Assembly (NCBI RefSeq): GCF_932294415.1
Contig: NC_065535.1
Coordinates: 11,378,282 to 11,442,281 of the forward strand
Direction of reading: 5' to 3'
From: Quercus robur
Taxonomy: Eukaryota; Streptophyta; Magnoliopsida; Fagales; Fagaceae
Length of the DNA: 64,000 bases
The first letter of the stretch is position 1, and each line of letters opens with the position of its first letter. The notes below the pieces were generated by a model. That model ran no database searches. It saw only the letters and a program-made list of their open reading frames with translations, and was not told the origin of the DNA. A program made the position numbers and the translations under genes. Positions 44,771 through 56,489 of the stretch are shown here, piece after piece.

Positions 44771-47700
44771 TTAGGCTGATGACAAACCTTCAGGCAATGA
44801 ATCAAAATCAGAATCAGGATCAGGTGAGAGAAATTTGCGGCAAGCATGCAAAACAGCTGAATGGAAACCGTTTGGGTTGTCTATGAACACAAAGTGTCCA
44901 GCCTGCATTTAAACAAAAATAAAATTCTCTCAAGATTCAGATAAATGTTTTTAAAAATATACACACAAATGAGCAAGTGAGTGAATGCGCTCACACGCAA
45001 AAGCAACAAGATAGACAAGTAATGGTGGAGAGAGAGAAACCTGCGGAACCCGAATGATTTCACAAGGGACCTTCATCTGCTTGCGAGCTTCCATTGCCCC
45101 TTCATAATTCATCCAATCTTGGAAGCCATAAATGAAAGTAGTTGGCACTTTCCACTCCGAGGCACTGCACACGAGATAAGAAAGAATAGAACATCACTTT
45201 CCGCATATGTAAGTATGAATGTGTGTTTCATGAATTTCTTTAATAAAAATACATCCATAGTTTATTTAGACAGAATTTTGAATCACGTCTTGACAAGTTC
45301 AACTTCAAATGACCAACATGAATGAAAAGAAGGAAAAGATTGCACATTTGATGCTTCATGCCTAGCAGATGTGACAAACTTTCACCCATTCTTGGTGGCA
45401 GAGCAGGACACAATCCTTCTTGATTTGGATGGATTGAAATCCATATTGCACCGTTCACCTTTTTTATCTTCTTTTTAACTTTTATTCTCAGCCTTCAAAG
45501 GCATTGGTTGCAACATTCACTTTTTTATCTTCTTAACACCACGTGCAATAACTTTGAAGGCTGAGAATACAACAAGAAGTATACAACAGAGTATTTATGT
45601 TCACTTTTGGCATAGAAATCGTACATATTCTCAACCGTACAAAGAAACTCTGTTGTATACTACTTGTTTGGTAAGGCTACATCATTATATATATTTATAA
45701 TGATATATATAAAATGGGTCTTGAATGAATTTTATTACTTATAAAATTAATGCATTCCAATAGAAAGAGTAGCAACAGATTGTGGTTTCACACATTTAAG
45801 CCTCAAAGACTGGAGTCAAATTTATGAGCTTTAACATTGTCCAACTCCACCAAATATTATAAACTGAGTTAAAATTAAAACAGGAAAATCTACAATACTA
45901 ATTCAAAGCACACAATAAAAGTAAGAAATTTGATATAAATAATTTTCTTTTTTAAAAAGCACGAGTTAATTCTATGACAAATATAAGAACTTTAAAATGA
46001 TTAGGATAACCAGACCTGTTTAGGAGGGGCATCCGAGTAAATGCGCCAAAGGAAAATATGTATTTTAAGCACAGTTCTCCACTACCTTTGGCCGCTAAAG
46101 TGTGGTACACATAATCTTCAATTGAAAAGGCAACCATTAGCAAACTAGTGATACTGTTTTATATACTATTAAGCCAACATATATATCTTATACTACCTGT
46201 CAGCAATCTGGATTCATCTTCAGTTAGTGTGTCACCAGTTGCATATGTACCAAATCTAGCACTTGTGTACCTGCGAACAATATTTGGACCCCAAGGGCCT
46301 AAACCTCTGCAAAAAATAAAATATATATGAAATTAAAGAAAATACAAAATACTAGGGAAAATTGTACAATCTAATATTTGGTACAAATGAGAGAGAAGCT
46401 TTCTGAATGATGGGCAAAGGGATTAACTCTCATTTTCAAAGCAACTCACAATTCAATTAATTCAACCCATTATAATGAAATAGGTTGAAATTCATATTTA
46501 TAATTCGAGATCAGTAATGAAGTTCATAGAATAAACTACATGGTAGAATTCATTTGTTTAGAATGGTGATAATATACACGATTTAAAAATCTCAGTGGGA
46601 AAAATGACACCTCAGTAACCAAGATTGTATGCTTGGAATCCATTCATTACACCATTAAGCGATATTAAAGGTACTTGTCAAAAGAGAAATATTAATGGTA
46701 ATGAGGGAAATTATGCTAACATCAAGGGATTGATAAGAATGAACTACTGCTAAAACCTAACCTTAATCCTATTTTAAAGGGATTTTTGCAACAATTCTTT
46801 GTTAAGCGTGAATAAAAATCCTCTAAATCATAGTATATACTAGACTCATATCATTGCAAGTTTTCGAGCATATAGACATGATTAATGCCGCAATCCACGG
46901 ATAGTCCTCAGAAAGGCAAAGCCAATGGACAGCTCGGGAGTGTTAAGACCACATCATGCACAAAGTATAAACATACCAAAAACCATTCAAATATAAGAAT
47001 GGACAAGGCTCTTGTTTATAGTATGGTCTCAAAGAACATATTCAATAAAAAAAGCAAATAAAATATTTACCTAACAATTTTCATTGGAGTAAAATTAGAC
47101 TCCCACAAATGGTTCAGAATTGCTCCTTTCCATGTTGCTCTGAACCGGGTGATTGTCTCGTACTTGGGATCAGAATCTGATGAAAAACCAGCAGGTCCAA
47201 CTAGAATCAGGTGTTGAACATGCTCTGGATGCTATACATGAGACAAAAAATTGACATCATAAACGGAACTGGTAATAATAATATTACTCCTAGAATTCAA
47301 ACATTGATGTGGGATGTTTATCACCTTAAGAGCATATTTAGCTGCAACATAGCCTCCAAATGAATGCCCGAGTAGTATAAAGTTGCTGAGGTTTTTGGCT
47401 TTCCGCCATTCCTCAAAGGAGTCAATGAACCATGTCTCAGTTTCTGCATTACCAATTGCAAGTTTAACATAATCCATATATATATATATATATATATTGT
47501 ATCACTTCACTGCTGTAGTATCTTATCTAATCTTTATAAATAAGCAGTACACAAAGACTTAAGCATTCAATATATCGAACGAAAAAACCTTTTTCTCCAT
47601 AAGAAAGATTTTTACTTATTAAAAATAATACTTCTCCATTAGTCCATTCAAAGTGAAATAAAGCAGTCTCAATGTAAAACTACCTTCAGTGCTTTTACAT

Positions 47701-49589
47701 GTAAAGTCGGGCCTGCTTGATCCACCCCATCTGCAAACAAAATAGGAATATGTACAAATACAGTTAAGCTAAGCAACAAGGTACAGAAACATGTCTCTCA
47801 TCAAAGACAGATCCCCTATCCCCAACACCCCCCCCCCCCCCCCCCCCCCAATCTTCCCCAAAAAAAGGGATTAAAAGGGGAATAAAGGTAAGTTAATAAT
47901 ATGTAGAATAAGAAGCAAAATATACAATAAATGTTTTTAAAGCAGAATCTAGAAAGCACTTTGAGGACCAAAGGCCTTAACAAGAAAAATCTGTGCAGCA
48001 CTCAACATCAGATGTACAAAACATTTTTTCAAAAAATCCAAAAAGGGTGATATAATTTTTATTTTGCACCAAAGGTACTAAATAATACATTGCCAAAGCA
48101 CAAATTTTCTTCTCTTTCTTGCGCCTACTATGTTCTAAGGTTGCTGCCACCTTCTTCATTTAGATTAATTCATTTACTTACATAAAAAAACATATAGACA
48201 CTCACATTGTCTGTCTCTCTAGCAACACTGCTATTCTGATTGATTATCATAACTTCCCACTTAATAAATCCAGAATGCTATCCTATTTCAAACTAGGATT
48301 ACAGAGCCATGTTGAACTCCAACAGCAACAGCAAATTGATGCACATGCAATTTGTCCAACAATCAAACAACATAATGAAGAGCATAGCATTTGATCTCAA
48401 CACTATTAAAAGCATTCTGCCTATGCAGGATTATTGCTCATTATGGTCTCTGTGATTTATGACTGCAAAGTATATGCATTAATCAAACTTCCAAACTAAG
48501 GTTAGTGTCTACGGCATCTAAAATACCACATGTTAAAATAGCTATGCTCCAAGAGCCCCCCTAAAAATGCCTTTATAATTTTAAAACAGAACCATCTCAT
48601 GGTTCGGATTAAATATTACAAATAAATGTGTATCTAGATTCTAGTGGCATATCATTAATTGCGTGACACCATGTACACTGTTAGCTAGAAGAAATAGCAT
48701 CTTAACCATAAAATGGACTCTCTACAGGACGATACATCTTTCTCATTCCATGAGTGAGAGAAACTCTTTGTTACCATATGCACAATTATTTATGTCAGAA
48801 AAGTTTCCTAAGAGCAAGCACTCTACTCAAAATTTCTTGCAATTACCTAAAATGTGAATTGAAAACATAAAAATTTAAGCCATAGGCCCATAACAACAAT
48901 GTAGATTCAAGATAAGAAAAAGCTCACCCAAGCTGATCAATAGCAATGACCCGAAAACGTTTGGCAAGAGCATCGAAATTCCTGAAGAAGAAACCTTGAG
49001 AAGCACCATAACCATGAACCATTACAAGAGTGGGTGAACCCTCCTTGGCATCAAATGTAACTGTGTTGATAAACCTCGATTCATTGCTTTTAGAACGAAA
49101 CCACCTGATTTTCGAGCCAGGTGGGCCAGAACCTATATCAACCTTTTCCTGAACATATGGAGTCCTAAAAATTCAAGCAAATTCACCCACCATTTCAAAA
49201 TCAGACAAAACACCACCAATAATTACCATTATCAAACCCTAAACTAGAATTATTAAGAACATGTAAAAAGGAACTAAAATATCAGAATTTCCAACAATGA
49301 ACACCAATTTATAAATATCAGAGTTTTACAACCAATTTTTTCAGACAATGGAAATTAGGGTTTACAGTTTCAAAATTGGGGGGGAAATTTAATATTCATA
49401 GTATGAGAGTACTGATTAATACTTTACGAGAGAGAGAAGACGCTTCTCGGCGGCAATGATGTGATCGGTGGAGGTGGGGATCCAACGGAGAACAGAGGGC
49501 CACAGAGAGCTTGATTTTGCGGTGGCAGTGGCGGTGGCGGTGGCGGCGGCAGCTGATCCCATCTCGGTGTTTCTGATTTCCTCCGCCAT
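44771..49589 (-). CDS. Alpha/beta hydrolase, CGI-58/ABHD5-like lysophosphatidate acyltransferase (At4g24160-type), 9 exons
   Basis: Soluble lipid enzyme. The Arabidopsis relative At4g24160 is reported to acylate lysophosphatidic acid and to hydrolyse phospholipids. Exons (minus strand): 49423-49589, 48928-49164, 47684-47730, 47325-47443, 47071-47231, 46197-46306, 46016-46115, 45041-45164, 44771-44902. All are GT-AG and the product is 398 aa. Visible motifs: oxyanion HGYGASQG, IDQLGWGGS, nucleophile elbow GHSFGG (GxSxG) and H-x4-D (HFVFID), which combines the catalytic His with the acyltransferase motif. The acidic residue is probably in FIYGFQDWM. The N-terminus has an Ala/Thr run (AAAATATATATA) coded by a GC-rich repeat. 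An in-frame ATG 10 codons upstream (49619) is possible, but MAEE fits relatives. No damage seen. Confidence 0.94.
45483..45661. repeat. Two perfect hairpins in intron 7 of the hydrolase gene
   Basis: TATTCTCAGCCTTCAAAG (45483-45500) pairs exactly with 45552-45569. AGTATACAACAGAGT (45578-45592) pairs exactly with 45647-45661. Both loops are about 50 bp. They may be the arms of one or two recent small foldback elements. Confidence 0.85.
47828..47849. repeat. 22-base C tract in intron 2 of the hydrolase gene
   Basis: An uninterrupted C run on the + strand, which is a G run on the transcript strand. Confidence 0.9.
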
Positions 49590-49681
49590 TTTTGAGCAAC
49601 GAATTCGTGCTGGGTTCATAAAGATTCCGTAGAGCTTTTACTACAACTTAGCTTTTACAATTTAGAGATTCCACGCTTTCT

Positions 49682-49690
49682 CTATTTATA
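49682..49690 (-). promoter_or_regulatory. TATA box of the hydrolase gene
   Basis: TATAAATAG on the minus strand lies 93-101 bp upstream of the ATG at 49589. This leaves room for a leader of about 60 bp. Confidence 0.65.
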
Positions 49691-50090
49691 GGACCGGTGT
49701 GCGCGCCACGGGACTTGTACGCAAAAAATGAAAATAAAACCAATTATTTTAGTACTTCAGACCTTTTTAGAAGTTTGAAACTAGAAGGTGACCCATTACC
49801 ATTACCCACGTGTTAAAAAGTTGAGCCCAGGTTTAATTAGAAAATAAAATTTGTGGTAAAAGTTGTATTGTTTTGTGAGTTGTAGAAGAAAAAAAAATTA
49901 CCCCCAAAAAAAAAATTGACGGAAAATTGCGGTAAAAATTTTATAAATAGTTGTGTTGTTAACGTTATTTTTTAAAATTATTTCAAGAGAATTACACGTG
50001 AATTTGTATTTATTTTTTTATTAATTAGTGTATAACTTGTGTATATGCATAACATAATTAAAAACAACACAATTACACGTAGAACAAAAT

Positions 50091-50254
50091 TTAGGTACAG
50101 TACTTTCAGCGCTATTTTTTAGATTCCTCTTCTTAAATTTAACCATGTGACTATTTAATTAAAAAATATACTTCCATTTCATAAGAAAAAATTCACATTG
50201 TAGAATTTTAAAAAGAGAACCTAAAAAACAGCACCTAAGTACTATACCTAAGCC
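50091..50254. repeat. Foldback MITE
   Basis: TTAGGTACAGTACTTTCAGC at the left mirrors the right end (CACCTAAGTACTATACCTAA), and TTTTTTAGATTCCTCTTCTT mirrors AAAGAGAACCTAAAAAAC. Non-coding. Confidence 0.65.
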
Positions 50255-51518
50255 TTGCTCTTACACATATATGGATTCAAATTATACATTGTTTAAGTTA
50301 TAGATATATACATGATTTTTTTATTCTTTTTTTCCTCTTTATTTTTTTATTTTATTTTTAGGATATACATATGAGTTTACTCTTTTTTATTGGGTTTTTT
50401 TTTTATGGTTTATTTATATTAGACCCTTCGTTTTCAACACAACATTAACTCACCTAGAAATTAAAAATATATATAGATGGGATAAGACATATGGTACAAA
50501 ATTAGACTACAATTAAAATCCAATTTGAAATTTAATTGGACTTTATATATTATCTTAAAAGGATAATACGTGCATATATATTAGAATTTCAATTTATAGT
50601 TTCCGCTTATGATGATTATGCTTTTTTTTTTTTATCAAATCAAAATACAAATTAATTTTTTGTGTGTGCCAAATTGAACTCTAATTTCTTTTTCAACTAT
50701 CCTCTTCTCACATGTACATTTGTACTTAGTTGGTCAAAAACAAATGTTATTCTTTTTTATTGAGGGTCAAGCTTACTCTAATTTTAGAGTATCTAAAATT
50801 TTATTATTTATTTTAAAATGAGTCAGTTTAATTTTTTATGTTTGTAAAAAAAAATAAAAAGAGTTTTGACTATGATTAATTAATTTTCTGAAGTTCTATA
50901 TTTTAATATTAAAAAAATTATTTTTTTTAAGACATTAATAACGTGCTAAAAAATGTATATATCCTACCTACGTCATCGTTGACGAGTAGATGGAGACAGG
51001 GAGAGATCACTTGACGTCCGCCGTGACGTACTTTCAGGAATCAGGGTGCGGTGCACTAACCTTAGCTTGGGGTTCAAGTTCAGTCAAATTAAGAACACAG
51101 CAAACCAAATGGTCAAACCCGAGTGGACTTTTGAATTTTTGTCACTTATTCTTGGCCGTTTATTTTGTAGACTTTTAGTGCTTTGACCATTTCAAAATTT
51201 AACCAGCATGAACTTTGAAGGTTTTTGAAAATGTGACTGTTATTTGCCAAGCCCTACTTGGTCCTATCCAAAGCAAAAAATAGTCTCATGTGCTTCACAC
51301 ATTTTAGATCACATTCAAATATAATTCTGCAATAACTGTTGCAGGTGAAAGATTATAAAAGTATAGTAAACCTTGACTAGTCATTAAATAAATCTTAAAA
51401 GTTAAGTAATTTGATGATTAGTTCAACTAGTGGATCATTGGTTGAACTGTAAAGTCAAATAAAATAATTGAATAAAATAATATTTTCGTCACTGAAGTAT
51501 GCATGAGTGTCATTTTTC
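50255..51518. other. AT-rich spacer
   Basis: No gene or repeat that I can name. A 62-codon open frame at 50990-51178 has no recognisable motif and I do not call it. Confidence 0.5.
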
Positions 51519-52012
51519 ATTCCTAAACTTTAAAAAGTTATGTCGAGCAAGAATAAGAAAATGAAAATGTTACTTGGCATTTCCCTTACATATAATCATG
51601 ATAGTATATACAAATATATGAAGTTGTGATGCTTCCAACTATATGTAGACAAATTATATTGTATATGATATTTCTTTTCTATTGTATATTTCGTTGATCA
51701 AATAAGTTTGACACTAAAAGTTTTGCAATTTAATTGATACTTTTTTGATATTTCTAACGCTTTCCATTCTTAAGCTTTAAAAAATTATGTCAAGCAAGAA
51801 GAAGAAAATGAAAATGTTACTTGGCATCTCCCTTACATATAATCATGTTTGTATATACAAATATATGGAGTTGTGATGCTTCCAACTATATGTATAAAAG
51901 ATATATAGTAAGTGAAATGATATTTCCATTATATATTTTGTTGATTTAATAGGTTTGATACAAACAGTTTTGTAATTCAATTTTTTATTTTTTGGTATTT
52001 CTAATGGCCTCT
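51519..52012. repeat. Tandem duplication of about 247 bp
   Basis: The block starting CATTCCTAAACTTTAAAAAG at 51519 is repeated from 51766 (CATTCTTAAGCTTTAAAAAA). Landmarks such as AAATGAAAATGTTACTTGGC and TTGTGATGCTTCCAACTATA recur 247 bp apart. The copies are diverged by point changes and small indels. Non-coding. Confidence 0.88.
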
Positions 52013-52913
52013 ACTAATAATAATAATAATAATAAGTTTGACCGCCTAAACCAAATCTAAGCCCAAAAAATCATTCAGGGAATAAAATGTTATTACCATT
52101 TTTTTCCATATCTTTAAATTTGAGAAATTATTATTTTTTATTTGTTTTCAATCTAAATGCTGGTGTGACATTTTTAAATATTTATTAAAATTTTATTCAC
52201 CATGTCAACGTTACATGTGCCAACGATGCACAACATGCATCACGTATGCATTTTCAATTAGTGAGTTAATAGTAGAGACCAAATTGATTGTTATCAAAAT
52301 ATAGGAACCAAATTGATTGTGAACCTAAAAATGGTATTTTTGCCTAAAATAAATATGTAAATTGAAAAAATAGGCATGCTTAAATACTAATTAAAATTAT
52401 GTCTAAGAAACTAACCCTAATATACTTCAAAATCAAGGTTTCACAAATAATAACACTAGAAAACATAAATAAATAAAGGGTATCATTATCATAGAATTTC
52501 AACCTAGTCTGTACTAAAAACTAAATAAAATAAATCTTTACTAATTAAAATCTTATTATTTGTCTTAAAATTATAGAAACAAAAGCATACTTCAATTTCC
52601 AAAGTCACATTCTTTGTATATTAAATATCTCACTAGTTGCTTGAATCCCACGGATCTAAACTAAAACTTGAAATCCCTTTTTCGTTGAAAACTCTACCAT
52701 CACCCTCATTATAAAACTCTCAGTTTTCATTACGCTCTTCATTCAAAAATCAAATAGTTTGTTTTCCCTATTTCAGAACTTGCCACACCGCTACCATGTT
52801 CTTCTTGCTCCTCAAATAAATAAATATCTTCATACGATCATGTGTGAGTGTTTGGTAATACAAGCCAAACACTATACCACCTGCCACATATTGTGGTCTT
52901 TGTTATGATTTTT
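52013..52913. other. AT-rich spacer
   Basis: It starts with an (AAT)n stretch (52015-52034). No gene or nameable element was seen. Confidence 0.45.
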
Positions 52914-53042
52914 TTTTTAATATTTATTTATCTAGGGCAACACGAAAGGATATGGGCACCGCGGGATCAAGGGGACCCAAACCTAAGACCTAAGTATTGT
53001 TGGATCAAGACTTAGCCACTAGACCACCTATCACCTTGGTGG
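52914..53042 (-). mobile_element. tRNA-derived SINE
   Basis: On the minus strand it begins GGTGATAGGTGGTCTAGTGG. It has an A box (TGGTCTAGTGGCTAAG) and a degenerate B box (TAGGTTTGGGTCCCC), and ends in an A-rich tail (T-rich on + at 52911-52919). A 13-bp direct repeat with one mismatch (TGTTATGATTTTT / TGTTATTATTTTT) lies at about 52901 and 53043. Confidence 0.65.
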
Positions 53043-53994
53043 TGTTATTATTTTTGTTCTTAAAAAAAAAAAAAAAAGAATTGTTATTATTATAGCAGGT
53101 CTTTGAACCCACAACTTTATTTTCCACCAAACACTTATAAATTGAACAATTGAGTTAAAACTCATTAGGGGAGCTAAATATATGACCTCTAAAGTTGATC
53201 ATAATATAAATTGAACAATATTAATTACTCAATTTCATGCAAGATTTTACTGAACATGTTCTCTACCAATTAAATACCAAATCATAACTATCTAATATTA
53301 TATACCAAACATCAAATGGGATTTTGTAATATTAAGGACTAAGGATGAGAAAAGGATAGAGATAGTTGGTAAGACCAAAAATAAAAAAAACCCAAAAATT
53401 TTGTTTAAAAAATTAGGCTAAAATATAAATTGCACCCATTAAATTTGACTAAAATTTATTTCATTTTTCTAATTTTACTTTCGTTTAATCGAATCTTTTA
53501 AGTTTCAAATTTATTCAATTTAGACCTTTATTCAAATTATGTTAAAAAAAAATTGTCATTAAGTATGCAATTAACTAATATAAAAAATCTCACATAAAAA
53601 ATTTATAAAATATATTTATTAATTTGAAAATTTTACACTTTATCACCCTAAACTATTCCCTCAATTATACTTTACACCCTAAAATTTTCAAATGCACGTT
53701 TTACATCATAAACTCTAATCATTGTATCACTTTGCACCCTAACACCAAGTTTGCTGTTAACTTGAATGGAAAAATATGGCATCACATGAAAAGAGCTAAT
53801 TGTCCATCTTCTTAATCCTTTAAAAATAAAGGAAGAATTATACTTTACCACTCTAAATTATACTCCTTGCACCCTAAATTTTGAATTTTCATTCAAGTTA
53901 ACAACAAACTTAATATCAGGGTGCAAAATGTAACAAAGGTTATAGTTTAAGAATGCAAAACGTGCATTTGAAAAGTTTAGAATGTAAAATGTAA

Positions 53995-55575
53995 GCGTAA
54001 ATGTACTTTTAGTCCCTACATTTTGACTTTTTTTCCATTTTAGTCCCTACATTTTATTTTTTCCACTTTTAGTCCTTAAATCAATTTACGCGTTCCATTT
54101 AAGTCCTTGAAGCTACCTTCCGTCACTAATCTAACGGGCAAACTAACAGATGAATAAAATAATAATAAAAAATTTACTGTAGCATGCCACATCAGATTAT
54201 AATTTAAAATATTTATTTTTCAATTTTAACAAAAGAAAAAATATGAGTTGCCCAGATCTAGGTTCATCTTCAACAAGAACACCAAAGAACATAAACCCAG
54301 ATTTTAAACATAACAACACATGCCCAGATTTTCTTGCCCTTTCTTGTCAACCAAACACAAACACAAATCAATCTCCAGCAAGAACACAAACACAAACCTA
54401 GCAGCAGATCTTCTCAGATTTTCTCAAACCACAAAACCCAGATATACAAAATCTCAACTCAAACCCAGATTTTCTCATCTTTCAATCAACAACAAAACCT
54501 CCAGCAAATAAAATTCATAAACCTAGAAACCAAATTCATAAACCCAGAAAATTCAGCATAAAAACACCATAAAAAAAAAAAATCATAAATTCCAAAGCCC
54601 CCATCCTCAAACCCAAGCAAAATCATTTCTCAGTTCTTTTTCATTCATTGTTTGGTTGCCAAGAAAATGAAAGAATAAAAATTTGGATAGCACCATCAAA
54701 GTCCATTCAGTCTCCCTACTCTTTCGTCTCCATAGTCTCTCCAGACAAAAACACAAACACCTAAACTACAAAAAAAATCTCACAATGGAAAAACCCACAA
54801 CAAGCTCAACGTGTCAACGGGTCGACTTGTCGCGATCGGCGATCTCCATGGCGATTTGGAGAAGTTGAAGCAAGCGTTACGACATAAACGACTCTAGCGT
54901 CTGGACCGGCAGGTCAATGATCGTGGTTGAAGTCGGCGATGTACTCGATCACGGTGGCGATGAGATTAAAATACTCTATTTTCTCGAGAGACTTCAATGG
55001 CAAGCGATGAAAGCCAGCGGCAAAGTCATCACCATGAACAGTAACCACGAGACCTTGAACGTGGAAAGAGACTTCCTATACATGTCGGAATCGGGTTGTG
55101 AAGAGTTTAGGGTTTGGGCGCACAACAACATGATGCACCGAGAGCCATTGAAATCCTTCGTCAACATCTAGCCCAAATGGAACATGCTTGACCAGATCCC
55201 CTTCTCCACCTTCTGTTCTTATTCTTATGTTTCTGGTGTGTTCTTTTTTTTCTTTTTTTTTCTTTTTTTTTTCTTTTTAATTTTTCTTTTTTTGGCTGAG
55301 TTATTTTCTTTTTAATTTTTAACTCATATTTTTTCTTTTGTTAAAATTGAAAAATAAATATTTTAAATTATAATCTGATGTGGCATGCTACAATAAATTT
55401 TTTATTATTATTTTATTCATCGGTTAGTTTGCCCGTTAGATTAGTGATGGAAGGTAACTTCAAGGATTTAAATGGAATGCGTAAATTGATTTAAGGACTA
55501 AAAGTGGAAAAAATAAAATAGATGGACTAAAATGGAAAAAAGTCAAAATGTAAGGACTAAAAGTGCATTTACTCC
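53995..55575. mobile_element. Inner Pack-MULE-like element carrying a phosphatase gene fragment
   Basis: The terminal inverted repeats are about 255 bp (53997-54249 and 55322-55572). They start GTAAATGTACTTTTAGTCC / GTAAATGCACTTTTAGTCC and are close to 90 percent alike by eye. A 10-bp target duplication TAAAATGTAA stands at 53985-53994 and 55576-55585. No transposase is present. The interior has a run of CCCAGATTTTCTC-like repeats (54290-54480) and then a captured piece of a cellular phosphatase gene (54785-55171). Long TIRs, a 9-10 bp duplication and captured host DNA are the marks of a Pack-MULE. Confidence 0.85.
54785..55171 (+). pseudogene. Captured fragment of a Shewanella-like (SLP2-type) PPP phosphatase gene
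   Basis: It begins with a possible start (MEKPTTSSTCQR at 54785). The next frame then reads RLVAIGDLHGDLEKLKQALR (from 54823), containing PPP motif I GD-x-HG at 54838-54852. A shift follows, and 54881-55171 reads DINDSSVWTG, then MIVVEVGDVLDHGG (motif II GDxxDRG with Arg changed to His, 54935-54958). It continues DEIKILYFLERLQ and MNSNHETLNVE (motif III GNHE with Gly changed to Ser, 55040-55051), and ends in EEFRVWAH before the homology stops. Order and wording fit plant SLP2 (At1g18480-like) better than SLP1. The C-terminal half, including later metal ligands, is missing. It cannot be catalytic. Confidence 0.85.
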
Positions 55576-55817
55576 TAAAATGTAATATGGGATATAGTTT
55601 AAGGTGGTAAAGTGTAATTTCTTCTATTAATTTTAAAGATATTTGTTTTCATGTGAAAATAATTCTTTTTTTTAAAAGGAAAAATTTCAACAAAATTAGA
55701 TAAAATACATGAATTGAATAAATTTGAAACTTGGATGACTCAATTAAACGAAAGTAAAGTTAAAGGATTGAAATGAATTTCTGCTAAACTTAAAAGGGTT
55801 CAAATTGCATTTTAACC

Positions 55818-56489
55818 ACACAAAAAAAAAAAAAAAAAAAACTTTTAGTATAAAATATTATTTAGTAATCACCTCATTGATTTGGTTGGTTATGGTTCAA
55901 CAAGTCCTAAAGACTCCCGAACCTCGGTGGGTTTTAAAATTAGAGCCCAAATTTGTCTTAGGAATTTCAAAAAATTTTATACCAACCCATTACAAGTTTA
56001 CAACATTAAAAAAAATTACAGTAAATTACATATTTGGTCTCTACTCTTTTAGGTTGTGTCAAATCTTAGCGATACAAAATTGGAAAAAAAAAAATCATAA
56101 AATTACCTTTTTGATCCCTAACCTTTTAGGTTATGTGTCATTTGATTCGTGCCACCAAAAATAAAACTTAGTGCGACTGGTTTTCTTGGCCAAATAACCC
56201 TCCAGGATTATACTATAATGTCAACCTAGGTAATGAACGCACTTCCATCACGAAGGTTCAAGAACAACCTTCTGATATTGTCATTCCTTAAAAAAAATAT
56301 GTGGGAGAGAGAGAATAGAAATTGCATATTTGGAAATATAGAGTAAAAAATGGCCTCTGTGAAAGGGTGTTATGATGGGTATTATATAAACTACTTAGGA
56401 CAATAATCATCTATAGTTATTGATTTCTAACAACCCATAAAATCCCAACAGCTAGTTTACCCATTATTGGACAACGGCTAGAAAATAAA
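55818..56489. other. AT-rich spacer
   Basis: No gene or repeat that I can name. Confidence 0.4.

Larger units (their letters stand above)
53626..55624. mobile_element. Middle foldback element, 9-bp target duplication
   Basis: The 5' end GAAAATTTTACACTTTATCA mirrors GAAGAAATTACACTTTACCA read from the right end. Both arms continue through CACCCTAAACTAT-like and CAAATGCACGTTTT-like stretches towards a centre near 53770-53890. TATTAATTT is duplicated at 53617-53625 and 55625-55633, the size made by Mutator-like transposases. Its right arm is interrupted by the inner element at 53995-55575. Confidence 0.82.
53416..55817. mobile_element. Outermost foldback element of a three-level nest
   Basis: The left arm (GGCTAAAATATAAATTGCAC, then TTTTACTTTCGTTTAATCGA and AAGTTTCAAATTTATTCAAT) matches the reverse complement of the right arm ending at 55817. 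The arms cover about 200 bp on each side. Almost nothing lies between them apart from the second element (53626-55624), so this was originally a small palindromic MITE. A target duplication could not be fixed because the flanks are A-rich. Confidence 0.75.

Noticed and set aside
50990-51178. 62-codon open frame as a small gene
   Set aside because: No motif, no splice context and no promoter signal; the length is expected by chance.
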